Assembly (NCBI RefSeq): GCF_003732665.1
Contig: NZ_MOBP01000012.1
Span: forward strand, 494,325-558,324
Direction of reading: 5' to 3'
Source: Pseudomonas frederiksbergensis
Lineage (GTDB): Bacteria > Pseudomonadota > Gammaproteobacteria > Pseudomonadales > Pseudomonadaceae
DNA length: 64,000 bases
Below the pieces are notes generated by a model. It saw nothing but the letters and a program-made list of their open reading frames with translations. It did not search any database and was not told the origin of the DNA. Below, one piece after another: positions 54,001 through 63,316 of this stretch. Made by a program: the position numbers and the translations under genes. How positions within the stretch are numbered: position 1 is the first letter of the stretch; every line of letters begins with the position of its first letter.

Positions 54001-57000
54001 TGAAACGCGATAGCCGCGAACAACAGTTTTGAGTCGGTGTTAAGCCCAGCCCACAGCCCCTCTGTGAGGTCGCCCAGGTGAAGGGGGGCGAGTTCTTGGT
54101 CAAGCAAGACAATGGAGCGCATGTGCGAGAGGTCTGATTTCAGCTGCTCACCGCAATGCCCTTCGGCGATCACATCAAAGGCGGTGTCTGTCCAAGGCTC
54201 GTCCGACGCCAGGCACAACATTGCCTGACGCAGTTGAATGGCCGCCTTAAGATGCTGCGCAACCGATAATGCGCCTCTCCAGATTTGAGCGCAGTAATCA
54301 CCGACCTCCAAGGCGTCGAGCTTATCGCGCAGGTCACGGATCTGAATCCATGAGCGCAGGTCTTTGGCCACATCAGGTTCCGCATCACCGGAGACGGCGG
54401 TTGCGAGCGTCTTTGTGACCTTGCGCGTCCCCATCAGAGACTTGGGCCAGAACGACTGCTCGGCCGCCTGCCAATCTGCGAGAAGCTCACGAACATCAAG
54501 CGTTTCGATGATATCGGTGTAGGCCACAGAGAGTTCCTGAGTGACCTCAGCGATAAGCTCAAGCATTTCTATTGCTTGGCTTAACGTCTCAAACGTCTGC
54601 ACTGGCCATGCGGGACTGAGTTGCGACATCAGTGCCCTGCGTCTTGCCAAAAGGCTGAGGCCTTTTTCAGCAGCATTGACTGCCGAAATGGCCCACACCG
54701 GTGAGAGTTGCTGGCAGAGCGCCCGATGCTTCTCTACAAGTGCGCTACTTTCAGCCAATCGTTGCGCAATCATGCGACCGTCTGGGCGCAACACGAACCG
54801 CCAATCATGACCCGCCGCTAACGGCAACGTCGACGAAAGCAGTGAAAGCCCGTTGCATACTGAGGGCACCAATGTCACGACAGGCAAACTCGTGGCCGCG
54901 CTGAATTTTTCTGCGGCCCGAATTGCAGCCTGCGCCGCAGGGAGTACTTCTCGCGCCGCTTGAACCAGTTGTTGCTGCCATGAAGGCGACCACTCTCCCT
55001 GACACACCAGGCTGAGTGGATGACTCGACAGCGCACCATAGCCAATGGCCTGGGCATTGACTTCAAGACGATCAGATAATTCGCGCAGTGCAGCCATGTC
55101 CTCTCGTGTATGAGCATGTGGCGATGACCATGACATGCTCATTGGTGTAATGGCTGCGCCGCCACAGACAACCCCAATCGCATGGTAGATGCTGTACCCA
55201 TTGGTATATCGCTGATGCAGTCGTTCTACATAAGTGTTCAAGCCCTCACGTAACGCTTGAAGACGATCAGCTTCAGCATGCCATGTCGCAGAATCCACAA
55301 CGCCCTTCGCATCCCAGGCCGACTGCAGCTGCGCCAAGACATCGGTTTTGCGTGCCTTGCTGGAATGGACTTCCAGACAGAACTCACCCAGGCCAACTTC
55401 ACGCAGACGCCGGTAAACGACATCCAAAGCTGCGATTTTTTCAGAGACAAAAAGCACGCGTCGGCCCTGAGCCACCGATTGTGCTATGAGATTGGCGATG
55501 GTCTGGCTTTTCCCTGTTCCGGGCGGGCCAATCAGAACGAAGTCTTTTCCTTTCGAGGCCGCCATCACAGCGGACAACTGCGACGAGTCAGACGGCAGTG
55601 GGCAAAACACTTCACGAGGGTTGAAGTCGATATCCAGCCGCCGAGCTTCAGGAAAAGTAATATCGGATGGGAAAGCATCTCGTGGAGTATCCAGGAGATG
55701 CCGAACAACCGGGCTTTCGCGAAGCGCTTCAGCATTCTCTGCGAGGTCTTTCCACATCAAATATTTGGCAAAGGAGAACATGGAAAGGACAACGTCTTCC
55801 ACGACCTCCCAGCCTGCGATGTCTTTGATCGCGCGCCCCACCGCTTTCCAGATAGCATCAATATCCAGGCCCGAATCGTCCCTAGGGAGCTCCGTCTCAA
55901 GCGAACCGAGATTCAATTCGAAATCTTGGCGAAGCATCTCGATGAGTGTCGGGTTGAACCGAGGTTCGTCGTCGTGCAGCACCATCGAAAAACCGGAACG
56001 CGCACTTTTGCGCTCAAGCGTCACAGGAATCAGGACAAGCGGTGCTCGGTACTTCTGCCCTCCTTTGTCCGCTCGCTCCCAACTGAGAAAACCCAGAGCA
56101 AGGTAAAGAGTGTTGGAGCCGCCTTCTTGCAAGGCAGTTCGTGCCCCACGATAGAGCTCGATCAGCCGTGCTTCCATTTCAGTGCCGGAAAGGCCGACAA
56201 ACACCTCATACCGTTTCAAGGCATCCAGGGCGTGGAGACGACGAACATCTTCTCGCTCACGTAATTCGTACAGCGCCTGGTCACGTGGATCAGCCCCATC
56301 CATTAGATCGGGACGGGTCAGCAATTTCAGCTTCTTACCGCTCGCCAGGATATCTTCCAGAGCCGACGGATCCGGTGACTCAAGCTTCAGCGACTTTTTC
56401 CCGGCCTTGAAGTTGAGTAAGTTATTGCGAAGCGACAAGTCCAGTAACTTGCGTTGCCACCGTCCCAAGCGATCTTTTGGGTCGAGCAGGCGCTCATCCA
56501 CCTCGACTGTAACCGCCTCATCAGGCAGTGCCGGGGCAACACCGACCAATAGCTCTGACTTACCGGACGGATCATCATCCGTCGGCAACTTCGAAACCTG
56601 TGCGTCGGCACTGGCCAATGGCTTAATTCGTTGCAGGCGCGCTCTGCGCACATCCAGCAGTAGTTGGAAGTTTTCATCCTGCCCTTCCGCAAGCAACTGC
56701 TCACCACGATCGGTGGCATACGTAAAAGGTGGAACTGGGTGTTGAGTTGCGAACGTCGTCTCGAACAGCATCAGCTCTTTGAGCTTTATACGCTTGCGTA
56801 CAGCTGTGATGTCATCGATCACGGTCGTGGAAAATTCTTCAGCTTTGAGCCACACACCGGCAAATGCGTGCCCCTTTGTGAACACCAAAACAGGGTTGAG
56901 ACCAGCCTGTTCTATTGCCGCACAGAAGAACAAAGCGAGATCGAAGCACGTCGCTAAACCATGTTCCGTGACGTGACTAGGGCTACGTACTTTTTGCCCA

Positions 57001-57662
57001 GTTTGCTCAAAGCTGGCCGGAGGAAGCGCATAATCCAGCTTCATACGTGCAACGGCGGCCCAAATGGCTGATGTCAGTTCCCAAGCTCGCTTCGCACCGC
57101 CGGCATAACCATCAAGCGCAGGGTTTTTATCGCTCTGACGCAACACCTCTGCCGCCTGCTTAAGCAAACGCTCAACAGCAAGGTCATTCGGCTGAACAAA
57201 CGCTGCGGTCATATCAGGAAGGTGAGAAAGTCCGCCCCAGTGATTGCGTGGCAACAGCTCTAATGCCAACTCCAACCGAGCGATTTCCGCCCGACCAGAT
57301 TCAGCAGAGGTTTCTGCTGCTGTCAACGTATAGGTGAGCGTGGCGTTTTCGGCTTCGGTCAACCGTCCAAGTAAGGCGCCATCCAAAGCAAGGTCATGAC
57401 CAGGGATAGGCATGAACGCGTTTGGAGTTAGAGCATCAATGCGCCAGATCTTGGGCTTAAAGACTTCAGGATAGGCCGTCAACGTCAGTACTAAATCGTT
57501 GTACTTGATCGCTGTTTCATTGATGACACGAAGCTCCCGAATGACGGGAACGGCGTTCTGATAATCCGCGAGATTCAGCTTCGCGACGACGGTACTGTGA
57601 ATACTTACAACTTTGACTGGCTCTACTTCAGGCTCAACTGTGATCTCTGCGGCCTCGTCCAT
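51030..57662 (-). CDS. Giant DUF4011 / SF1 helicase / Vsr-like nuclease / DUF3320 protein
   Basis: A 2210-residue multidomain protein. Order: N-terminal domain, a transglutaminase-like region (TCFDLALFFCA near 238, GHAFAG near 266), and DUF4011 near 390-480 (RLGRWQRKLLDLSLRNNLLN). An SF1/UvrD-Dna2-like helicase follows, with Walker A GPPGTGKS (Lys718), DEAS Walker B (Asp1561-Glu1562), GDPKQLPPT and VAITRARHEL. Then a DUF559/MTES_1575 Vsr-like nuclease near 1870-1950 (RIDLGVVD, VECDGATYHRS, HVLRGLGWEILRIWSTDWW) and DUF3320 near 2050-2130. Such fusions are associated with phage defence and DNA restriction. GGGGAAG precedes the ATG. An unrecognised gene lies 167 bp upstream on the same strand. 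Confidence 0.85.
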   Translation of the reverse strand: MDEAAEITVEPEVEPVKVVSIHSTVVAKLNLADYQNAVPVIRELRVINETAIKYNDLVLTLTAYPEVFKPKIWRIDALTPNAFMPIPGHDLALDGALLGRLTEAENATLTYTLTAAETSAESGRAEIARLELALELLPRNHWGGLSHLPDMTAAFVQPNDLAVERLLKQAAEVLRQSDKNPALDGYAGGAKRAWELTSAIWAAVARMKLDYALPPASFEQTGQKVRSPSHVTEHGLATCFDLALFFCAAIEQAGLNPVLVFTKGHAFAGVWLKAEEFSTTVIDDITAVRKRIKLKELMLFETTFATQHPVPPFTYATDRGEQLLAEGQDENFQLLLDVRRARLQRIKPLASADAQVSKLPTDDDPSGKSELLVGVAPALPDEAVTVEVDERLLDPKDRLGRWQRKLLDLSLRNNLLNFKAGKKSLKLESPDPSALEDILASGKKLKLLTRPDLMDGADPRDQALYELREREDVRRLHALDALKRYEVFVGLSGTEMEARLIELYRGARTALQEGGSNTLYLALGFLSWERADKGGQKYRAPLVLIPVTLERKSARSGFSMVLHDDEPRFNPTLIEMLRQDFELNLGSLETELPRDDSGLDIDAIWKAVGRAIKDIAGWEVVEDVVLSMFSFAKYLMWKDLAENAEALRESPVVRHLLDTPRDAFPSDITFPEARRLDIDFNPREVFCPLPSDSSQLSAVMAASKGKDFVLIGPPGTGKSQTIANLIAQSVAQGRRVLFVSEKIAALDVVYRRLREVGLGEFCLEVHSSKARKTDVLAQLQSAWDAKGVVDSATWHAEADRLQALREGLNTYVERLHQRYTNGYSIYHAIGVVCGGAAITPMSMSWSSPHAHTREDMAALRELSDRLEVNAQAIGYGALSSHPLSLVCQGEWSPSWQQQLVQAAREVLPAAQAAIRAAEKFSAATSLPVVTLVPSVCNGLSLLSSTLPLAAGHDWRFVLRPDGRMIAQRLAESSALVEKHRALCQQLSPVWAISAVNAAEKGLSLLARRRALMSQLSPAWPVQTFETLSQAIEMLELIAEVTQELSVAYTDIIETLDVRELLADWQAAEQSFWPKSLMGTRKVTKTLATAVSGDAEPDVAKDLRSWIQIRDLRDKLDALEVGDYCAQIWRGALSVAQHLKAAIQLRQAMLCLASDEPWTDTAFDVIAEGHCGEQLKSDLSHMRSIVLLDQELAPLHLGDLTEGLWAGLNTDSKLLFAAIAFQTERRPVIEHGAVEGDHGVVAAGQCGKTMQADLAVLQQRHLVEKTLSEFDDLTAVTSGLWTGLKTKVDKVSDAVAFQAKLASALAQLGTTPELVSAYRGAIQVLLGDANALLEPEGVVCQSGTELRQCFESLRKRVDVLATAGRFSESGQADIQQLTLDALLHHCEAIVRSEPGVRAWCAWRKVREEAIGAGLASLVQAMEESLVNPGEVRLSFETNYARWWLNAVVDNEPVIRGFVSVEHEQRIRDFRALDDRFTALTHDWLRARLCADLPNPETVTRSSEWGVLRYEMGKKTRHLPLRELMSKIPDALTKLTPCMLMSPLSIAQYLTPGASAFDLVIFDEASQIPVWDAVGAMARGKQVVMVGDPKQLPPTSFFDRAESTADDEDVEADLESILDECISANLPIRHLNWHYRSRHESLIAFSNQRYYESKLVTFPSPVTNDRAVKLHEIAGVYSKGGSRTNLIEARAIVADVVGRLRSPGFRESKLTIGVVTFNGEQQKLIEDLLDEARRNEPSLEAYFADTELEPLFVKNLESVQGDERDIIYFSITYGRDAAGTLAMNFGPINRPGGERRLNVAITRARHELCVFASLQPEQIDLTRTQSIGVRDLKHFLEFAQRGPRALAEAVTGSVGGFDSPFEEAVSAALTSRGWQVHTQVGVSAFRIDLGVVDPDAPGRYLAGVECDGATYHRSATARDRDKLREHVLRGLGWEILRIWSTDWWINAVGTADLIHERLNALLVLSRAQRAEHEAREEAARLLVENAAVEVIEVIEEVIGSVTESLTVESANDEGKAPQNQQYAAIALAPQTVSTSQSQYFPVELVYYRESDPASSIQGVNPDAFFESSYSGVLSALIEHVISEEGPILDVILARRVARAHGWVRTGSKIRERVSAMAKNTHRVTVDDLGEFYWPSRHPDVSTLVCRRPVDETGIRPVDEICSDELLALARELRAKGKAGEALLHAMARELGLQKLTASSRLRLEKASNEQEK

Positions 57663-57829
57663 GTGCTTCCCCTATCCTGCTAATGGTGGCGCACATGGAC
57701 ACGGAGCAAGGTGAATGGGCTCAACGCGGCAAGTAGACGCCAGAAATGATCATCATCTTATAACGGGATCCAAAGGCGAGTCCGCTGTATTTGCCCTTGC
57801 AAAAGCGGTTCACCAATACCGTCTATCTG

Positions 57830-58666
57830 TTAAGCACTCGTAACGAACTGTCGAGCATCCAACGCTTTCACAGGTTGAAAACCCGCTGTCTTTTTGAAGG
57901 ACGTATTGTGAACAAAGTTTTTCACGGAGTCGGAAGGGTCGATCGAGTCCATATTCAATGATTCCAATGTCCGTCGGGACACCGCGACACTCAGAATAGG
58001 TAACTCTTCGATATGTCCGGTCGCAGAATTGAGGACGTCGTCGACCGCCGTCACGATCACAAGGTCATCAGGGAGCATCGACAAAAGCTCGCGCCCTACT
58101 CTCAAAACGCAGCTGCACACATAGTCCTGCAAAAGCTCGTTGTACCTCCCTGTCGGCATCTTCTTCGTAGAGAGCTTTCCGCTCTGAAGCAACGACTTGA
58201 TTTCTGCAGGAATAACCCGAACACCGCGAACAGTGAGATTCGCTTCCACGAGCCCGGTGTCCCCAATCGTGAATTTGATCGATGTGCCGAGATGAGAGAT
58301 GTCCGTAAAAGAGTCGACTAGCTTGATCGCTTCAAGCTTCGCCTTGGCTGTCCCGCTGAGAACGCCCTGCGCGATCGTGAACTCCTGATGCCAAGAGTCA
58401 TGCTCGACACGCCAATTGGCGACATCGGCTTCATGCTCTTTCGCATCCTTTAGCCTTCCCGTCTCGATGGAGATAGCCAAATTTTTACGCTGACGCGCTT
58501 CGAGCTTGAGTAATCTTGCGAAAAAACCAGGTGCATAAGTTTGCTCGAGAGACTTAGCATGCGCTTCACGCGTACCTACGAGAGAAGGTTTTACTGGCTC
58601 AAACGCCACCTTGTCACATGTCTGCTGCGCCAGGCGCCAAACCTCTGACTCGATGTCTTGTTCCAT
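57830..58666 (-). CDS. Unknown protein, probable partner of the giant helicase-nuclease
   Basis: 278 residues from the ATG at 58666, chosen because GGAGAG stands 5 bases upstream; a GTG 18 codons earlier has no such site. The N-terminal half is strongly helical and charged (LEARQRKNLAISIETGRLKD, VANWRVEHDSWHQEF). The C-terminal half has alternating beta-like segments (GRELLSMLPDDLVIVTAVDD, ELPILSVAVSRRTLESLNMD). No family or catalytic motif is recognised. Gene order and direction suggest it works with the downstream 2210-residue protein. Confidence 0.65.
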   Translation of the reverse strand: MEQDIESEVWRLAQQTCDKVAFEPVKPSLVGTREAHAKSLEQTYAPGFFARLLKLEARQRKNLAISIETGRLKDAKEHEADVANWRVEHDSWHQEFTIAQGVLSGTAKAKLEAIKLVDSFTDISHLGTSIKFTIGDTGLVEANLTVRGVRVIPAEIKSLLQSGKLSTKKMPTGRYNELLQDYVCSCVLRVGRELLSMLPDDLVIVTAVDDVLNSATGHIEELPILSVAVSRRTLESLNMDSIDPSDSVKNFVHNTSFKKTAGFQPVKALDARQFVTSA

Positions 58667-59216
58667 CTGTTCTCTCCAGTTCCTATGCGGACTTCTCCTG
58701 ATGTGAAAGTTGTTCGGCACGAGTATTTTTTAAAAAAATTGCTCGTTGTTTGAAATCAAACGGGAAAGCAGCGGCTTACGCCGCAAAGGGCCGATTTTGC
58801 TACGCCCATAGGACAATCACATCAGCGTCAGCAGGATTCATCGCAACGAAAGGGTAGAAGCAGGAGCACAGCGAAATCAAAAACTAACACCGTTTCCTCA
58901 GCAGGATCGGTGGCAGGTGGGGCGTCGAGGTCGCCGCTTTTTTGTTGCCCTCAAATATAAGGATCCGTCGCGCGAAAATTTTTTCAAGGGGCTATCTGCA
59001 AAAATATTTTTGTTGACGAAGCGCAAGCTCCCATATGGCCTTCCAGTCGATTACCGGCCATCAGAAGGCCAACGTTACCTAATCATGTGCATCGGGTCAG
59101 GGTAGTTGGCCCTTGGCTGCTATATTCAAAGGCTCGAAGCTTGTTTTCGAACCGTCTTAGGTGGGCCCATCGACAGGAAGCGCTGGCTTCTATGCTCGCC
59201 ATTGAGGATTCCGTAA
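58667..59216. other. Divergent intergenic region between two defence operons
   Basis: No supported gene. It should hold the promoters of both the helicase-nuclease pair and the pPIWI-RE set. An AT-rich stretch with A/T runs (58721-58745) and a short unsupported frame at 58917-59105 are present. I see no clear operator or hairpin. Confidence 0.4.
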
Positions 59217-60254
59217 GTGGAACGAGATGTCCTTGTAGCCCGTTTTCAGCAGGCGCTTCTCAAGGCGACTACCCAGGTTGTCACCTGCCGGAGCCAGGCG
59301 CTTCCAGCACTGCAAGAAGCAGCGGCCCTCTTGTGGTTCACTGACCCAACGCGCGCCCTGCTTTCCTCAAGCGAAATGGAGGCGAACACCGGTAGGCCTC
59401 TGGAAGATTGGTTGGAGGAGGAGCTGCGGGGTGAGTTTTCCGGACTACTGCGTGCAGGAAGTTACCCAACTTCAACACTTTCGGAGATGAGCTTTGAACT
59501 GGGAATCCATGATGATCAGGAAAAAGTTCAAGCCATCATTCTGCAAGCTCAAAATCGGTGCCGATTACTTCCTCAGGGCAATTTGATCTACGAAGGATTT
59601 CGCAGGTACATCATTGGGCATGCGATTGAGGTAGCAGGTGCTGCGTCAGACATTTTGATTCCACTGAGTCTTGCCCTGTCTGACCTTTTTGACCCCATTC
59701 CAGCGCATCTAATCCGAAATGGGCTGATCTACCCGTGCCCCGTCTGCCAATGGCCGATGAAAGTTAACAGTACTAACGTCTGTTGCGATTCCAGCTGGTG
59801 CACTGAACGGGCAGGCAAGTACACCATGCGCGGGCGAAAACTAATTCGCACAGCCAACGCCGAACCTGTCGAGGGGCATCGTGCAGGTTCGAGCGTGATG
59901 CTCAAGCCTGCAATCTGGAAATTCACACTGGTTCCTGGTTTGCTTGAGCTTTCGTTGTATCGACGCCTTAACGATCTGGGGCTGACGGTCGAGCTGTGGC
60001 CAGAATTTGACAAGGCCGACGTCAGAGTAACGATCGGCGAGCACACGCTAGATCTGGACGCAAAGGTCTGGCACTCGCCAAACCGTTTACTCACCCACTT
60101 GAAGTCACTCCCCGCGGCGTACCCTCATTGGATTGTCATTCCGGACTACCAGCGTAAATCCGTGAATTACCTTGATATCGAGACGCCTAGCCATATCAGG
60201 GTCTTTACCGAGTCGCAGTGCATTAAGGAGATTTCAAGGCGATGCGGTCACTGA
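59217..60254 (+). CDS. Zn-ribbon/REase-like protein of the pPIWI-RE module
   Basis: 345 residues from a GTG at 59217 (GAGGA upstream). The N-terminal half is helical. A Zn-ribbon-like set follows: Cys174-x2-Cys177 (CPVCQWPMK) and CC/C near 189-194 (VCCDSSWC). The C-terminal third has a restriction-endonuclease core: ELWPEFDKADVRVTIGEHTL, then Asp281-Ala-Lys283 (LDLDAKVWHS). This pairs with the pPIWI-RE-associated REase family. Its end overlaps the helicase start by 13 bases, so the genes are translationally coupled. Alternative reading: a generic RES-type nuclease of unknown system. Confidence 0.75.
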   Translation: MERDVLVARFQQALLKATTQVVTCRSQALPALQEAAALLWFTDPTRALLSSSEMEANTGRPLEDWLEEELRGEFSGLLRAGSYPTSTLSEMSFELGIHDDQEKVQAIILQAQNRCRLLPQGNLIYEGFRRYIIGHAIEVAGAASDILIPLSLALSDLFDPIPAHLIRNGLIYPCPVCQWPMKVNSTNVCCDSSWCTERAGKYTMRGRKLIRTANAEPVEGHRAGSSVMLKPAIWKFTLVPGLLELSLYRRLNDLGLTVELWPEFDKADVRVTIGEHTLDLDAKVWHSPNRLLTHLKSLPAAYPHWIVIPDYQRKSVNYLDIETPSHIRVFTESQCIKEISRRCGH

Positions 60255-63200
60255 TAGATATCTGCACCAACCTGTGCCTCGCCATTGTGGCCAAGCACGT
60301 AGAGCCTCCGGTGACGCTGGCGGATGCTGCTGCCATTGCCGCAGGCCGAATTGGAAAATGGACGACGTGGTATCGCCTCGATGACGCGGATCGTAACGCT
60401 ATCGCGCAATTCCTCAGATTACGGCCTACTGAGTTGGCTCAGCCTTCCGCATTCATCCGTGAGGCTTCGAAAGTCTTTCAAGACCCTTTCTGCGCCTTTG
60501 AAGTGGTGCCGGGTGAGGAGCACCCGACGACGCTAAATGAGCGCCACTGCTTTCAAGTCGCGCGCCCGCTGTGTGCCAAACAACTCATCGATGAAAATCT
60601 ATCCGCTTTGCTCAACTGGCGATCATCCTCACTGCCAGCTGCGCTGCCAGAGCATGGTGATCTTGTCCTGACCCACCTGACAAAAGACCAGGTGCAGACG
60701 TTTGTTGTACCTGCTGCGTATCGTTCGGTGCTGCCTAAACGCACGGTCGGATTGCATATCCCTTTGGCATCTCCGATTGCCCAGATGCAATGGTCACGTA
60801 GCGACCTGATGAATATCGCAGTAGAGCTGGATGGTTACGCGGTCACCCACACACATCACGTTGAGTCCCTGAACCGACTGATGGGCGACAAAGACAATTT
60901 GCAGGCCGCAGCTGGCAGTTTCTATCGCGTCAATGCGCCTACTGGCGTCGGTAAGACAGTCGTTATGGTTTTGATGGCACTGGACGCCGTCCGGCAAGGA
61001 CGCAAAGTAACGTTATTGGTGCCAAACCTGACCGATGTAAAAAACATGGTCTCGACGCTCACACGATCAGTGGCGGCGCTAAACCTAAAGGTGAGTGTTA
61101 CTCCGCTGCACTCGCAAAGAAAAGTGCCGCAGATGGCCCAGGTTCATCACGAAGAGCCAGATGGCCCGCACCCTTACAACTACAGCTGCCTGCTGAACGT
61201 GCTCAATACTGAAAAAGTGCCTTTTGTTCCGTCCAACGAACCCTGTTTCAACCTGAGAACACCCATTACCAGACGTGACGGACGACCTAGCAGTCGACGC
61301 ATCGGTCATTGCCCGTTTCTGCCTGTTTGCGGCATCAGTCGCATGCTTGAACAGGCGCTTGAGGCGGACATCGTCGTGGTTAACCATCACTCCCTTTTGG
61401 CCGCGACCACACGCGTGCCCTTTGATGACGCTGAAGAGTATCCAGGGCCACGCAGCTTTCTCGAGATACTGTTGAAACGCTCATCACTTTTTCTCGTAGA
61501 CGAAATTGATGGGCTTCTTCAAAGCGCAATCAGCAGCAGCGTTTTTCACCTAGAGCTTGGAAATGATCAGCCAAACAATCCGTTGGGGCGTTTTTTTCGG
61601 GAACTCAATACCCGAAAACCCAAGGTGCCGGATGTATCCGATCAACGAATGCTGGATATCCTTTGGGATGTCACTTACTGCGTCAGGGTGGTCAACCAGT
61701 TTCTCCTCCTGTCCCGTGACGGTTTTTTTGAATGGCCTGACAGGGAAACGGTTTGGTCGACGTCTGAAGATCGCTTCCTGATCGATCAACTGAAGATCAG
61801 TGAGGAATCACTGCTCGCGCTGTATACCGCAGAGAAAATAGTGCCACCGGCACTGGAACAGTTACGACAGAATCTGACCTTCTGGTCGCTCCATGATGCT
61901 CGTCGCAATCCCGAGCAAGTCGCGTCGAAGCTGTCAGATATCATCAGTGAGCTGACCCAGCCAGGCTATCTGCTCTATGGAATCAAGGAAGGCGATAAAA
62001 CTCGATTGAAGTCAGCCCTGATACTCAAAGGCGTTCTGTCGCTTGTTGAACTGCATCTGAGAAATCTTCAAACAAGATTGCCACCTCTGGTCAGAGCCCA
62101 CGTTGAATACGCCGATGAAGTACTCCAAGCACTGACCGGCCCAGTTCAACTCAGTCCCACACCCAATGGCCCCTTGCATCGCACCGTTTTTGGCTTCAAG
62201 CGCAATCAGTCGTTGAATAACGAAACGACCCTACAGAGCGTTTCATTGCGCGGCGATCCCCACGGCACTCTGCTTTCGTTGCCAGACCTAACCTCCCGGT
62301 GTTATGCCGGAACGCCCAGGGTGTTCATTGGGCTATCTGCGACCGCCTATTTCCCTGGGGCCAGCAGTTTTGATCTTCCGGCAAAAGACCTGATAGATGT
62401 TCCTGACGTTAAGGGGCATATAACGTTTGAAAACGTGAACGTCTCGGTCGCGCTTTCGGGGGCGCCGATCAACCAACGCAGGGAACGCATACGAATGTTA
62501 GCCCGCGAACTGTGGCCGTGGCTTGACGCGCGACTTGCTAGCCTTCGGGCAAACAAATCCACCGCAGACAGGGCTCGACTGTTGTTGGTCACTGGCAGCG
62601 ACGCCGATGCGGAGGAACTTGCCACGACGCTCTATGGTTTGCCGGGTGGCCCTGGTGCTGGAGTAGCATTAATTCGAAGTAGGCACCAAGAGGGAGAATC
62701 AGTCCGTCTCCCTGCCGAACAACGCATGACCTACCAGGATTTATTCAAGTTCCACAAAGGCCCCTACGCACATTGTTCCATTCTGGGGTGCTCCATCTAT
62801 CCCATTGCACGCGGGCACAACATCGTCGACCTGAAGGGAGTCTCTGCATTGGGTGGTGTCGTGGTATGCGTGCGGCCCATGCCGATGTCCGATAACCCTC
62901 ACAACAACCTCGCGCACATCTGCTACGAAACGCTCACCACCGTGAAAATGAGCGAACGGCCCGGCAAAATCATGCAAGAAGAACGCAGACTGGCTAACAA
63001 GATTCTGTACAGCATAAGAAATGCTTACCCAACTTTCAGCCAGCAACCCCCAAATATTCGGCATTACACCATCATGAACATGCTGGTGAACTTGACCCAA
63101 TTAGTGGGTCGAGGCCGTCGAGGGGGAACCCCGGTGAAGTGCTATTTGGCGGATGCAGCTTTCGTGAATGGCGCCACGCCTTGGGCTACCCTGCTCAGTA

Positions 63201-63316
63201 CCACAATTAGCCATATGGTCAGCGAGGGCCACTGGCAGCCATTCGCCCGGCACCATGCGGGCCTTGCACATGCCATGCAAAACTACATCGAACGATATCC
63301 AGCGGAGTCGAGATGA
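60242..63316 (+). CDS. DinG/XPD-like Fe-S helicase of the pPIWI-RE module
   Basis: A 1024-residue SF2 helicase. Walker A NAPTGVGKT (Lys238), four cysteines of XPD/DinG iron-sulfur type (Cys316, Cys335, Cys357, Cys363), ADIVVVNHHSLLAA, DEAH-like VDEID (Asp420-Glu421) and motif VI LVGRGRRGGTPVKCYLAD (about 954-971). The roughly 230-residue N-terminal extension matches the gene-specific domains of the pPIWI-RE helicases in context. It likely unwinds DNA or R-loops for the partner nuclease and Piwi-like protein. It overlaps both neighbours (13 and 4 bases). Confidence 0.85.
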   Translation: MRSLIDICTNLCLAIVAKHVEPPVTLADAAAIAAGRIGKWTTWYRLDDADRNAIAQFLRLRPTELAQPSAFIREASKVFQDPFCAFEVVPGEEHPTTLNERHCFQVARPLCAKQLIDENLSALLNWRSSSLPAALPEHGDLVLTHLTKDQVQTFVVPAAYRSVLPKRTVGLHIPLASPIAQMQWSRSDLMNIAVELDGYAVTHTHHVESLNRLMGDKDNLQAAAGSFYRVNAPTGVGKTVVMVLMALDAVRQGRKVTLLVPNLTDVKNMVSTLTRSVAALNLKVSVTPLHSQRKVPQMAQVHHEEPDGPHPYNYSCLLNVLNTEKVPFVPSNEPCFNLRTPITRRDGRPSSRRIGHCPFLPVCGISRMLEQALEADIVVVNHHSLLAATTRVPFDDAEEYPGPRSFLEILLKRSSLFLVDEIDGLLQSAISSSVFHLELGNDQPNNPLGRFFRELNTRKPKVPDVSDQRMLDILWDVTYCVRVVNQFLLLSRDGFFEWPDRETVWSTSEDRFLIDQLKISEESLLALYTAEKIVPPALEQLRQNLTFWSLHDARRNPEQVASKLSDIISELTQPGYLLYGIKEGDKTRLKSALILKGVLSLVELHLRNLQTRLPPLVRAHVEYADEVLQALTGPVQLSPTPNGPLHRTVFGFKRNQSLNNETTLQSVSLRGDPHGTLLSLPDLTSRCYAGTPRVFIGLSATAYFPGASSFDLPAKDLIDVPDVKGHITFENVNVSVALSGAPINQRRERIRMLARELWPWLDARLASLRANKSTADRARLLLVTGSDADAEELATTLYGLPGGPGAGVALIRSRHQEGESVRLPAEQRMTYQDLFKFHKGPYAHCSILGCSIYPIARGHNIVDLKGVSALGGVVVCVRPMPMSDNPHNNLAHICYETLTTVKMSERPGKIMQEERRLANKILYSIRNAYPTFSQQPPNIRHYTIMNMLVNLTQLVGRGRRGGTPVKCYLADAAFVNGATPWATLLSTTISHMVSEGHWQPFARHHAGLAHAMQNYIERYPAESR

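Noticed and set aside
58917..59105. 62-codon basic frame upstream of the pPIWI-RE set
   Set aside because: No ribosome-binding site and no family resemblance; probably chance within the divergent promoter region.
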